Origin: an uncultured Bacteroidales bacterium
Lineage (GTDB): Bacteria; Bacteroidota; Bacteroidia; Bacteroidales; WCHB1-69
NCBI GenBank assembly: GCA_934699095.1
Contig: CAKUVI010000002.1
Location: 313,046-377,045, forward strand
DNA: 64,000 bases
Direction: 5' to 3'
Positions 50,922 through 60,397 of this stretch are shown here, piece after piece. The notes under the pieces were generated by a model, which was not told the origin of the DNA, made no database searches, and saw only the letters and a program-made list of their open reading frames with translations. The translations under genes and the position numbers were made by a program. Positions within the stretch are counted from its first letter, which is position 1. Every line of letters starts with the position of its first letter.

Positions 50922-52415
50922 ATGGCAAATAACGCAGTAAAACAGTTGGCAAGCCAGACGGTCATATATGGCGCCACAAATGTATTAGGCCGCCTGCTTA
51001 ATTATCTTTTAGTGCCGTTGCACACGTATATATTCTCAAATGCGGCACAATATGGCGTCGTGGGCGAGCTCTACGCATGGACCAGCCTCTTCATCGTGAT
51101 TCTAACATACGGCATGGAAACAGCCTTCTTCAGATTCTCGCAAGACAACGAGATAAAAGACAAGGTGTATTCAACCGTTGTAGCGTCACTGCTGTTCACC
51201 TCAACACTGTTCATAGTGCTCTGCTCCGTGTTCTCGCAGAACATCGCAAACTGGCTGCGCTACCCCACCCACCCGGAATACGTGGTGTGGTTTTCAATAA
51301 TAATAGGCGTTGACGCACTCACCTCTATCTTCTTCGCCCGCCTCAGATACCAGAACCGGGCTTTCCACTTCGCGGCTGTCAAGATCACCAACATCATGGT
51401 CAATGTCCTGCTCAACCTCTTCTTCCTGCTGCTTTGTCCATTCTTATTGCAAAAACACCCTGACTCTTCTTTCATAAACGCCATTTACAACCCTGAAGTG
51501 GGTGTGGGTTACATCTTCATATCAAACCTTGTGGCCAGTGTGGTCACTTTGCTCATGCTTTTCCCCGGCATCTTCAAGCAGAAGTTTGTATTCGATTGGG
51601 AACTCTGGAAAAAGATGTTCCGCTACGCGTTCCCGCTCCTGATATTCGGCTTGGCCGGCATCGTGAACGAAACAATGGACCGTGTGCTTCTGAAATACTT
51701 CTCACCAAATCCCGAGCCCTCAGCATCTGTGGGCATATACAGTGCCTGCTATAAGATATCCATCATGATGACCATTTTCATACAGGCCTTCAAATATGCC
51801 GCAGAACCGTTTTTCTTCCATAAAGCCAAAGACAAAGACGCAAAAGAGACCTACTCGGAGGTCATGACCGCCTTCGTGTTCGTATGTTCCATCATTTTCG
51901 TGGGCATCATGCTCTACATCGACATTGTGCAATACTTCGTGGGTGCCACCTACCGCGTGGGACTCCCTATAGTGCCCATCCTGCTTATGGCAAACCTTTT
52001 CTTGGGAATATTCTACAATCTCTCAATCTGGTACAAACTCACCGGACAGACCAAATTCGGGGCTTATCTGGCCATCTTCGGCGCTGTGATAACCCTTGTG
52101 CTCAACCGCATACTGATTCCGCGTTTCGATTACATGGGAGCCGCCTGGACCACCTTCATCTGCTATTTCTCTATGATGACCGTTTCATACTTCTTAGGAC
52201 AGAAATATTATCATGTTGACTACGACATAAAAAAGATTCTGTTCTATCTCATACTTGCAGTGGCGGTATATGGCTTAAGCTGCGGCGTCATAAGAATCTT
52301 CGACATACAGAGTGTTGGCTTGAGATTAGCCGTTAACACAGTAATACTCATACTCTACCTGTCAGCTATAATTTATGCCAACAGGCAAACGATAAAGAAA
52401 TTGATAAAGCGGTAG
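50922..52415 (+). CDS. Polysaccharide flippase (Wzx/MATE-like)
   Basis: A 497-residue membrane protein with about 14 segments of the oligosaccharide flippase family. The N-terminus NAVKQLASQTVIYGATNVLGRLLNYLLVPL is typical of Bacteroidota lipopolysaccharide or capsule flippases, moving lipid-linked glycans to the periplasmic side. A short ring of conserved residues occurs in GMETAFFRFSQ and NETMDRVLLKYFSP. It is coupled to DUF4301 (4-base gap). No glycan cluster surrounds it, so the glycan is unknown. It converges with prfB, 10 bases between stops. Confidence 0.88.
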   Translation: MANNAVKQLASQTVIYGATNVLGRLLNYLLVPLHTYIFSNAAQYGVVGELYAWTSLFIVILTYGMETAFFRFSQDNEIKDKVYSTVVASLLFTSTLFIVLCSVFSQNIANWLRYPTHPEYVVWFSIIIGVDALTSIFFARLRYQNRAFHFAAVKITNIMVNVLLNLFFLLLCPFLLQKHPDSSFINAIYNPEVGVGYIFISNLVASVVTLLMLFPGIFKQKFVFDWELWKKMFRYAFPLLIFGLAGIVNETMDRVLLKYFSPNPEPSASVGIYSACYKISIMMTIFIQAFKYAAEPFFFHKAKDKDAKETYSEVMTAFVFVCSIIFVGIMLYIDIVQYFVGATYRVGLPIVPILLMANLFLGIFYNLSIWYKLTGQTKFGAYLAIFGAVITLVLNRILIPRFDYMGAAWTTFICYFSMMTVSYFLGQKYYHVDYDIKKILFYLILAVAVYGLSCGVIRIFDIQSVGLRLAVNTVILILYLSAIIYANRQTIKKLIKR

Positions 52416-52425
52416 GTAAATATTA

Positions 52426-53509
52426 TCAGTGGAACTGCATCAGGTAAGCCTTGATGAAGCCGTCAATATCGCCATCCATCACGGCGTTGACATTGCCGAC
52501 CTCGTACTGAGTGCGCAAGTCTTTCACCAGCTTATAAGGCTGCATCACATAGCTGCGTATCTGACTACCCCACTCTATCCTCTTCTTTGAATTCTCTATT
52601 TGGGAAATCTTGGCTCTCTTTTTTTCAAGCTCTATCTGATAAAGTTGAGATTTAAGCATTTGCATTGCCTTTTCACGATTCTGAAGTTGCGAACGGGTCA
52701 CCTGGCACTCTATGATAATCCCGGTGGGATGGTGATGAAGACGCACCGCGGTCTCTACCTTGTTCACATTTTGACCGCCCGGGCCGCTACTTCTGTATGT
52801 GTCCCAAGAAATATCAGCCGGATTGACCTCAATCACAATGTCATCGTTTATCACAGGATAGGCAAAAACAGAAGCAAACGAGGTGTGGCGCCGGTTTGCA
52901 GCATCGAAAGGCGAAAGTCTCACAAGCCTATGAACACCGTTTTCACTTTTCAGAAAGCCATAGGCGTATGAGCCGTCAATCTCTATAGACGCCGACTTAA
53001 TTCCGGCCACATCGCCCTCCTGTCTGTCGAGAAGCTTCACGGAGAACTGGTGACGTTCGGCCCAGCGCATGTACATGCGTAGAAGCATCTCCGCCCAGTC
53101 GCAGCTCTCGGTACCACCAGCGCCAGAGTTGATGTTCAAAATCACGCTTAACGAATCCTCTTCGTCGCGCATCATATTCTTGAACTCAAGATTCTCGACG
53201 CACTCCATAGCCCTCGAATATGCTGTGTCTAAATCACTCTCCGTGGCATCACCCGAAGCCTGGAACTCGGCAGTCACCGACAACTCCTCACAGGCTTCTT
53301 CTGCTTTATAATAATCTGAAACCCATGCTTTTATAGCACTTATATCCTTAAGAAGCTTCTCAGCCTCTTTAGGATCATCCCAAAAGCCATCCCTCTGGGT
53401 TATTGACTCTTTATCCTTAATTTCTTGTTCCTTGGCATCAATGTCAAAGATACCTCCTTAGCTCACTGAGCCTGGCTTGAACATCCTTAATCTGATCTGA
53501 TGTTGTCAT
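52426..53509 (-). CDS. prfB: Peptide chain release factor 2, with programmed +1 frameshift
   Basis: Release factor 2, reading UAA and UGA stops. Translation starts at the ATG at 53509, runs 21 codons to an in-frame TGA (53446-53444), then must shift +1 at CTT-T-GAC to continue in the frame ending at 52426, giving about 360 residues. The shift site reads AGGAGGTATCTTTGAC (53458-53443), with a strong SD-like AGGAGG just before CTT, as in E. coli. RF2 marks follow: the tripeptide SPF (RLSPFDAA) and the GGQ motif (SGPGGQNVNK). High RF2 ends translation at the TGA and so limits its own synthesis. A plain reading from an internal start would lose the N-terminal domain. Confidence 0.95.
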
Positions 53510-53527
53510 TATGATATATGTTTTAAT

Positions 53528-55948
53528 TTATTTACTTTTTGAACTTCTCTTGTTTTGGAATTGAACCAACAATCTGTACAACAATGGCTGCAGAGTGTAA
53601 GTAATCATGATTGTGGAGGCCATTCCTATCAATGTGCAAACTCCTATCGACTTGATGGCCGGGTGTGTAGCAAAAAGCATGGTGGTAACAACCACAATAA
53701 GAATGACAGCAGAAAAGAAGACAGCCACTTTATGGAATTCGAGCAGACTGCCGTCATCGCCTCTATTCTTGGATATAAGTCCCTGCATTACGAAGATGCT
53801 GTAATCAACACCTATTCCGAAAATAAATGTTGAGATGACTATATTGATGAGATTGAAAGGCAGGTGGAAGATAGCCATCCAGCCCTGAACCACATACCAG
53901 CTAAGGAACATAGGAAGGAAGGCAATCAGCGCTATCCAAAGGTTGCGAAACGACAAAAGCAGCACAATAAACACAAAAATAGATGAAATCAGCAGGGTGG
54001 TGTTGAAATCGTTCCTGATCAATGTTATCATGTTTCCAGTATAGTAGAACGGGTCAACCACCACTGAGTGAGGCAACTTTGCAATGAAGTTGTCAACATT
54101 GGTTCTATTCTCGTTTTTAAGTTGTACCGCATTGAATATCAGATATTTCCCTTCGTATTCCTCAATAAAATTACAGAGCAGTCCGTCAGGAATGACACCA
54201 GCTTCGTAAAGATTTCCACCCTCGTATTCATTGGTAACCAATGCTTGGAATGGTTGGAAGACGTCCGTTGCAAGGTCGTTTTTCACGGCTGCGGCATTCA
54301 CAGCAGCCACTGCTTGAGCAACTTTGTCTGGCGTCCAGTAGTTTTTCCAAGCCTGCAGACGTTGCTGCTGCATATCCTTCGTCTGGAAGAGCATGGATAC
54401 AACAGGACTGTATTTCGAAATATCCCCATTTATTCTCAAAGAGTCAAGCTTACGGGCGAGACCGTCATTTGCAAGCAGGGCTTCATCAAGATTTTCGGAA
54501 ATAACAGCATAGAAACGTTGCTCTTCGCCTTCGTTTCTCTCTTTTGAGTATAAATTCTCAGACTTATGAAGGGCGTCGCTTTCATAACCTATGTGCTTGA
54601 GATTGTTGTCAAATTGCACCTTTGGAGTAAAGATGAAACCCACAACAATTACCACAAGCAAAACAGCTACTAACACGTAATTTCGGTCATACTGATAATT
54701 ATTGGCCTTAGATATAAGCTTGAAGATTTTTTCATCGCGGTTGTTCTCATCCTCTTTGAGAAGGTGTGGAAGGAAAACAAGTGCGAAGAAAGTACTGCCT
54801 ATCAGGGTGAATGTGGCAAAGAGACCAAAGTCGTGAAGCAAGTCGCTTTTTGTAAACATCAGGCCCATAAACGCGCCGATTGTGGTAAGACATCCCAAGC
54901 ATACAGGCTTTGCCTCCTCCCTGAGCATCCTTTCAATGTTCGAGACAAAATTCTGATGAATAATCACATGAAGACAATAACTAATAGAGACACCGAGAAT
55001 CACAGTGCCAATACCCATCGCCATCAGAGACATTCCACCCTTAATCCAGTACATACAAGCCAATGCCATGAATGTTCCGTAAGCCACCGGTAGCACATTC
55101 TGCCATACCACTCGGATATTCTTGAAACTGATGCACAGGATGAAGAGAATTATCAACATCGAAATACCGATAGTGAGGCCTATGTCGCGCTTCATTATCT
55201 TGGAGTTGCCGGCTGCGCGCACCGGTGCGCCGTGCATCAACACTTCAACATCTGGATATTTTTGGTTAAATTGCTCAACCCTTTTCTCAATCCTCTCTAT
55301 CAACTTCTTACTTTCAGCAGAATTAAACGACTGGAAATCAGGAGAAATAAAGGCCAAGGCCACAGTACTGTCGCGGGAGAAAAGATGGCCGTCGATGATA
55401 GCGAACCCCATCCCCGAAGACATATCCGGCATCAGTAAAGACCGTAAATTCAATGGGTCGGTGGCCACCATCTGTGTCGCAACACCGGTCTCGTCGTTCA
55501 TGACAATCTCTTTGTTCTTCTCCATCGCAGCATCTGCATTAGCGATGGACTCGTCTATTTTGGTGTACAGCGATGTATCGACGAATATCGGAAGATGTTC
55601 CAAAGCAAAATCCAAACCTCCCAACATCACATCATCATCAATGCGATAAAGTGTATTGGCAATATCCTTGTCTTCTGTAAGTATTGAATCCATCAACTCG
55701 TCAACACACTGCACCAGAACGTCTGGTTCAGCACCTGTCAACTGCATGAAAATCTTATCCTTAACCTTGATGTTTCCGAACACAAGACCGCTTTCAGATT
55801 TCTCATTCTCAGGCAATAAGGTTGACATATCTTCCTGAAACTCAACCTTCAGGCCGAAAAAGATAAAAACAACACTGGTGATTATCATCAGTGTATATAA
55901 CATAGCTCTCTTTCCTTTGAAAAAATTGTATAACTTTACAAAAAACAT
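53528..55948 (-). CDS. MMPL-type RND exporter
   Basis: An 806-residue transporter of the RND superfamily (MMPL/COG4258 type) with twelve predicted segments in two halves. Each half has a large periplasmic loop and a five-segment block; GIGTVILGVSISYCLHVII and FIFGIGVDYSIFVMQGL are the matching helices that carry the proton-relay acid. An N-terminal VEFQEDMSTLLPENEKSE loop is also typical. MMPL exporters of this kind move lipids, for instance in aryl-polyene clusters, but no such cluster is seen. It starts 2 bases after the sugar-transferase gene, in the GWxTD operon. Confidence 0.87.
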   Translation of the reverse strand: MFFVKLYNFFKGKRAMLYTLMIITSVVFIFFGLKVEFQEDMSTLLPENEKSESGLVFGNIKVKDKIFMQLTGAEPDVLVQCVDELMDSILTEDKDIANTLYRIDDDVMLGGLDFALEHLPIFVDTSLYTKIDESIANADAAMEKNKEIVMNDETGVATQMVATDPLNLRSLLMPDMSSGMGFAIIDGHLFSRDSTVALAFISPDFQSFNSAESKKLIERIEKRVEQFNQKYPDVEVLMHGAPVRAAGNSKIMKRDIGLTIGISMLIILFILCISFKNIRVVWQNVLPVAYGTFMALACMYWIKGGMSLMAMGIGTVILGVSISYCLHVIIHQNFVSNIERMLREEAKPVCLGCLTTIGAFMGLMFTKSDLLHDFGLFATFTLIGSTFFALVFLPHLLKEDENNRDEKIFKLISKANNYQYDRNYVLVAVLLVVIVVGFIFTPKVQFDNNLKHIGYESDALHKSENLYSKERNEGEEQRFYAVISENLDEALLANDGLARKLDSLRINGDISKYSPVVSMLFQTKDMQQQRLQAWKNYWTPDKVAQAVAAVNAAAVKNDLATDVFQPFQALVTNEYEGGNLYEAGVIPDGLLCNFIEEYEGKYLIFNAVQLKNENRTNVDNFIAKLPHSVVVDPFYYTGNMITLIRNDFNTTLLISSIFVFIVLLLSFRNLWIALIAFLPMFLSWYVVQGWMAIFHLPFNLINIVISTFIFGIGVDYSIFVMQGLISKNRGDDGSLLEFHKVAVFFSAVILIVVVTTMLFATHPAIKSIGVCTLIGMASTIMITYTLQPLLYRLLVQFQNKRSSKSK

Positions 55949-55950
55949 AA

Positions 55951-56544
55951 CTACTTTTTAAAAATTGCTATTATTGTTTGAAAGATTATTTTGACATCCT
56001 CAAGAATTGAAATATTATCAATGTATTTCAGATTGAGTTCTAATTTGTCTGGCATTATTTTGTTGACATAAGTGCTTTCAGGGTCGTCGGAGGCCGAAAG
56101 CAGGGCATTTTCATCTACATATTTAATTGAGGCATAATCAGTAAGACCTGGGCGGACAGAGAGAACACGCATCTGTCTTTCAGAATACATGTCAACATAT
56201 TTGCGCACTTCCGGTCGCGGGCCCACAATGCTCATGTCGCCCACAAGTATGTTGACAAATTGCGGAAACTCGTCAATTTTGTACTTTCTGAGAAATTTTC
56301 CGACTCCGGTTATGCGGTTATCATCGTTGCCAACCGTGAGTAACCCTGACTTGTCGGCACCGGTGCGCATTGTGCGGAATTTCAGCAGTCTGAAGTCCTT
56401 GTTGTTGCGCCCTACCCTAACCTGCCTATAGAAGACCGGTCCTTTAGAATCAACAACGATGAGAACAGCTATCACAGCCGCTAACGGCAATCCTACAATG
56501 ATAACGCACAAAGATAGCAATATGTCAAAAAAACGCTTTATCAT
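55951..56544 (-). CDS. Bacterial sugar transferase (initiating phosphoglycosyl transferase)
   Basis: A 197-residue monotopic phosphoglycosyltransferase of the PglC/WcaJ core type. It adds a sugar-1-phosphate to undecaprenyl phosphate and so starts a surface glycan. The N-terminal re-entrant helix MIKRFFDILLSLCVIIVGLP is followed by GPVFYRQVRVG, KFRTMR, the catalytic DEFPQFVNIL and SIVGPRPE. It lacks the large N-terminal membrane part of WcaJ, so it is the minimal form. It is 9 bases after the GWxTD gene. The sugar is not known. Confidence 0.92.
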   Translation of the reverse strand: MIKRFFDILLSLCVIIVGLPLAAVIAVLIVVDSKGPVFYRQVRVGRNNKDFRLLKFRTMRTGADKSGLLTVGNDDNRITGVGKFLRKYKIDEFPQFVNILVGDMSIVGPRPEVRKYVDMYSERQMRVLSVRPGLTDYASIKYVDENALLSASDDPESTYVNKIMPDKLELNLKYIDNISILEDVKIIFQTIIAIFKK

Positions 56545-56553
56545 GCAAAAAGA

Positions 56554-58014
56554 TTAGTGATAACGCCAATAATCATCCATGTCATTACCCCAATAATCCA
56601 CAGGATTGGTTTCGTAGATATCCTGTTGGGTCTGTATTTTACGAACCAAGTACATCTTCCAGTTAGGGTTGTTGACTTCACCATAGAGTGTTGAATGAAG
56701 CAATTCGTAATCCCTACCTGTAAGCACAGGGTCATAGAACACGAACTTCACATTCGACTGGCCTTCGAGATAATAGTAGTGCCAAATCTCGTACGGGAGG
56801 GTGACTGGATCTGATGGCACCTCATTGATTTCATTCGGCTGTCCGTATTGCAGGAAAATCCTTCCACGGTCAGTGAGGTAGCCCTTAATCTGTCGGCTGC
56901 CGAATTTTTCCTGGGCTTGATCAACGCGGCTCTTGTATTTCAGCCAGGCATCTTCCGGGTTTGCCGGATTGCGCTTCTTCCAGAAGCTGTAGAAAAAGCT
57001 CTGCATCTGTTCGGTGGAGATATGTTTGAGGCTGTTCTCATAGAACTCGCGCTCAACATGAGTGCTTATCGGATACAGGCACTTGATATTGTCCATCAGA
57101 ACCTTCCTGTCGGTGTCTTTTTCCACAAATGTGCCCTCGACAGAAGCTATGCTATAATCTGCGAGATTGAGTTTCACTGAAGGGTTGCTCTTCTGAAAGA
57201 ACACTTTCTCGGTAAGCAGCAGACTGTCTTTTGAATCATACAGGTCAAGTTCCGCAAAATAGTTGCCTGACGGGAGGTTGAACACGTTGAATTCGTTCAC
57301 AAAGACCACGACATCGTTTGTGGGAGCCTCCAGCGTGAGCACATTGTTGGTGTTGGCAACCAAATGCGACTCGGCATCTAAGATATAGCAGTCGGCTTTC
57401 AGTTTCTGGGTGCCAAGCAGACGTCTTGTATTATAAACCTCAAGACTGAATGGCAGTGTATATTGGGATTCAGGAACGAAGTTTGAATACAGAGGCGGAA
57501 GTTGATATCCATATTTCACGAACAGTCCCGGCTCATTGGCAGCTGTGAGCGATTTATGGAGAGATAATTTGGAAGTTGAGATCCTGTCCTGCGGAAAATC
57601 GAGGGCGATTCTGTCGATATATGACAATTTGTTAGTGTCACCATGCAGGTCTCTCATATAGAAATACAGAAGATACTCGCCATCTGGAAGCGGAACATTC
57701 TGAATATCAGCAAAATCCGGTTTATTTATACGTAATGAGTCTTGAAACAGATCACTGTTCAAGATATAATGCATGGATTTTACCAATGAATCAGATTGCA
57801 CCATATCGACCTGTATTTCAACATCGGCGCGATACATGTCGTTCACGGGTGCATATTTCACTGAGTTACCCCCAATTATGAATGTGAATTCTATGTAAGG
57901 CTGCATAGTGTTGGTGCAAAACGCCTTGTGGCTTATGAAAGCCTTCAAGCCCTGAGCATTGGAAAAAGTGGCACAGAGCAGGAAAAATGACACTATAGTG
58001 AGTATTTTCTTCAT
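56554..58014 (-). CDS. GWxTD domain exported protein
   Basis: A 486-residue protein with signal peptide MKKILTIVSFFLLCATFSNAQ. The C-terminal half is the GWxTD domain of Bacteroidota, with the name-giving motif here as GYLTD (in IKGYLTDRGRIFLQYGQP) and the phrase PYEIWHYYYLEG. The N-terminal half is beta-rich. Function unknown; the domain is found in periplasmic proteins, sometimes fused to peptidases. The start at 58014 is taken since an upstream TTG would precede the signal peptide. It opens the operon GWxTD-sugar transferase-MMPL and lies 58 bases after glyS. Confidence 0.86.
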   Translation of the reverse strand: MKKILTIVSFFLLCATFSNAQGLKAFISHKAFCTNTMQPYIEFTFIIGGNSVKYAPVNDMYRADVEIQVDMVQSDSLVKSMHYILNSDLFQDSLRINKPDFADIQNVPLPDGEYLLYFYMRDLHGDTNKLSYIDRIALDFPQDRISTSKLSLHKSLTAANEPGLFVKYGYQLPPLYSNFVPESQYTLPFSLEVYNTRRLLGTQKLKADCYILDAESHLVANTNNVLTLEAPTNDVVVFVNEFNVFNLPSGNYFAELDLYDSKDSLLLTEKVFFQKSNPSVKLNLADYSIASVEGTFVEKDTDRKVLMDNIKCLYPISTHVEREFYENSLKHISTEQMQSFFYSFWKKRNPANPEDAWLKYKSRVDQAQEKFGSRQIKGYLTDRGRIFLQYGQPNEINEVPSDPVTLPYEIWHYYYLEGQSNVKFVFYDPVLTGRDYELLHSTLYGEVNNPNWKMYLVRKIQTQQDIYETNPVDYWGNDMDDYWRYH

Positions 58015-58071
58015 TTCTGTATATTTAAAAAGGAGACACAACCTGTGGATTGCGTCTCCGAATTTATAGCG

Positions 58072-59586
58072 TTAACGTAATTTCTTAAGAAGCTCTGTAG
58101 TAAGCTCGGATATCGGGAGCCTGTACTGTTGCATTGTGTCGCGTTCGCGCACTGTGACAGTCTGGTCGTTCTTGGTCTGGTTGTCAACTGTGATGCAGAA
58201 CGGGGTGCCCACAGCATCCTGACGGCGGTAGCGGCGGCCTATGGCGTCCTTCTCGTCGTACTGCACCATGAAATCCTTCTTCAGCATATCGAAGATCTCA
58301 TGGCCGATTTCAGGGAGGCCGTCTTTCTTCACCAACGGAAGCACCGCAGCCTTGTACGGGGCGAGCTTTGCCGGCAGACGAAGGACTGTCCTGGTGGAGC
58401 CGTCCTCCAATGTCTCTTCAGTATATGCATGACTGAAAACAGCCAAGAACATGCGGTCAACGCCTATTGAAGTCTCTATGACATAAGGCACATAGTTTTC
58501 GTTCTGTTCCGGATCGAAGTAACGGAGCTTCTTGCCAGAATATTTCTCATGCTGCGACAAGTCGAAGTCGGTGCGGGAGTGGATGCCCTCAAGTTCCTTG
58601 AAGCCGAAGGGGAATTTGAACTCGATGTCGGTGGCGGCATTCGCGTAGTGTGCCAACTTCTCGTGGTCGTGGAAACGGTAGTTCTCTGGATCAATGCCGA
58701 GGTCGGTATGCCATTGCAGGCGGGTCTGTTTCCAGTAATCAAACCATTTGAGCTCCTCGCCTGGTTTAACAAAGAACTGCATTTCCATCTGTTCGAACTC
58801 GCGCATCCTGAAAATAAACTGGCGGGCCACTATTTCATTGCGGAAAGCCTTGCCGATCTGAGCAATGCCGAAAGGCAGCTTCATGCGTCCTGTCTTGTAG
58901 ATGTTGAGGAAGTTGACAAAGATACCTTGGGCAGTTTCCGGACGAAGATAGATAGTGTCAGCTCCGTCGGCTACTGAGCCCAGTTTTGTGGCGAACATCA
59001 GATTGAACTGGCGGACATCGGTCCAGTTGCGTGTTCCCGATATCGGGCAGGCAATGCCAAGTTCTTCTATAAGAGCCTTCAAGCCTGCGAGGTCGTTGTT
59101 GTTCATCAGCTCGGCGAAGCGCTTGCGTATGTCCTCTACCTGAATCTGGTACTGCATCACTCGGGTGTTGGTCTGGCGGTAAAGCACCTCGTCAAAGTTA
59201 TTGAAACGCTTCTTGGCTTTCTCTATCTCCTTGTCGATCTTGTCTTCTATCTTCTGTATGTGGTCCTCAATCAAGACATCGGCGCGGTAACGCTTCTTTG
59301 AATCCTTGTTGTCGATGAGAGGGTCGTTGAATGCATCAACGTGACCGGAAGCCTTCCAGATTGTGGGATGCATGAAGATGGCGCTGTCGAGCCCCACGAT
59401 ATTGTCGTGATACTGAACCATCGACTTCCACCAATATTGTTTGATGTTGTTTTTGAGTTCAACGCCATTCTGGCCGTAGTCATAAACGGCGCTCAAACCG
59501 TCATAAATCTCACTTGACGGGAAAATAAAGCCATATTCTTTGGCGTGTGCTATTATCTGTTTGAAAAGATCTTCGTTGTTTGCCAT
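58072..59586 (-). CDS. glyS: Glycine--tRNA ligase, eukaryotic-type homodimer
   Basis: A 504-residue class II synthetase charging tRNA-Gly. It has the single-chain (alpha2) organisation, not the bacterial GlyQ/GlyS pair. FIFPSSEIYDGLSAVYDYG opens the catalytic domain, FMHPTIWKASGHVDAFND follows, motif 2 is FRNEIVARQFIFRMREFEQME, and motif 3 includes EYVPYVIETSIGVDRMFL-like YVPYVIETSIGVDRMFLA. The anticodon-binding domain is at the C-terminus (APYKAAVLPLVKKDG). Normal length. It lies 14 bases after porT. Confidence 0.96.
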   Translation of the reverse strand: MANNEDLFKQIIAHAKEYGFIFPSSEIYDGLSAVYDYGQNGVELKNNIKQYWWKSMVQYHDNIVGLDSAIFMHPTIWKASGHVDAFNDPLIDNKDSKKRYRADVLIEDHIQKIEDKIDKEIEKAKKRFNNFDEVLYRQTNTRVMQYQIQVEDIRKRFAELMNNNDLAGLKALIEELGIACPISGTRNWTDVRQFNLMFATKLGSVADGADTIYLRPETAQGIFVNFLNIYKTGRMKLPFGIAQIGKAFRNEIVARQFIFRMREFEQMEMQFFVKPGEELKWFDYWKQTRLQWHTDLGIDPENYRFHDHEKLAHYANAATDIEFKFPFGFKELEGIHSRTDFDLSQHEKYSGKKLRYFDPEQNENYVPYVIETSIGVDRMFLAVFSHAYTEETLEDGSTRTVLRLPAKLAPYKAAVLPLVKKDGLPEIGHEIFDMLKKDFMVQYDEKDAIGRRYRRQDAVGTPFCITVDNQTKNDQTVTVRERDTMQQYRLPISELTTELLKKLR

Positions 59587-59600
59587 ATTTTTGTATAGTT

Positions 59601-60326
59601 TTATTCAAAGATGAAAGAAATCTGCATCACCTGTGATTTCAGGGATGTGACGCTCGTTGCGTACATGTTGTTTTCAGGCACGAGCATGTTCATAAATCCG
59701 AATGACATTTTGAATTCGGTCGTGAACTTGAAATAGGTGCAATAGAAATCGAGGCCCACGCCGACCTGTGCCTGGACATCGTGCGGGTTTAGTTTGAGGA
59801 CGATATCGTTGCCCGTGGGAGCGCGTTTTTTCTTTGCCGAAATCATGTCGAAGCTGTATTGTGCACCCGCGATGACGTATGCTCGTATATTGTTGAGCAT
59901 ACGCGAAGACTTGTATTTTATAAGCAGAGGCAGATCAAGGTACACTGATTCTGCGTTTTTAGCCGTAACTATCTCATTGCCTGAAGAATACCTGATAGTA
60001 TAGTTGACATATCTGTCGCCGAACGACAATCCGGGTATGAAACGCAGGTCGAAATACTTGCCCAACCGCAGATTAGTGACAATACCCAGGCTGAAACCGC
60101 TCAGCGACTGGGTGTTGATCATCATCAGCGAATCATAGGCGGAAAGGTCCGGTTCCGAGGCAATCCTGAAGTTGAACTGGTTGTAGCCCAACATGAATCC
60201 GAAATGAAAAGGTTTGTTGTCGTATTTGAGAAGATTGGGCACGCCCCACCCTGGCCCTTGTGCAGCAGACGTCACGGTGAGGCCGAAGAAAAGCATCAAA
60301 AATCCAAATTTCAGTTTAGAAGCCAT
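59601..60326 (-). CDS. porT: PorT, type IX secretion system barrel protein
   Basis: A 241-residue outer-membrane barrel resembling PorT of Porphyromonas gingivalis. After a signal peptide (FGFLMLFFGLTVTSAAQ) come FHFGFMLGYNQFNFRI, LSGFSLGIVTNLRLGKYFDLRFIPGLSFGDR-like strands, VYLDLPLLIKYKS and a final FTTEFKMSFG followed by the last strand. PorT is needed for type IX secretion of CTD-tagged proteins across the outer membrane. The order in the operon is porT then glyS. General PorT-family barrels look similar, so this is the likely rather than certain orthologue. Confidence 0.8.
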   Translation of the reverse strand: MASKLKFGFLMLFFGLTVTSAAQGPGWGVPNLLKYDNKPFHFGFMLGYNQFNFRIASEPDLSAYDSLMMINTQSLSGFSLGIVTNLRLGKYFDLRFIPGLSFGDRYVNYTIRYSSGNEIVTAKNAESVYLDLPLLIKYKSSRMLNNIRAYVIAGAQYSFDMISAKKKRAPTGNDIVLKLNPHDVQAQVGVGLDFYCTYFKFTTEFKMSFGFMNMLVPENNMYATSVTSLKSQVMQISFIFE

Positions 60327-60397
60327 ATTAATTCCAAATCGTACTTACTACAAACGAGATTTTCGGCTGATTAGTGTAATGGTTTACGTTTATGAAA

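Noticed and set aside
53445..53452. TATCTTTG on the minus strand, an exact promoter -7 match
   Set aside because: It is the slippery site of the prfB frameshift, and a start there would make an RF2 without its beginning.
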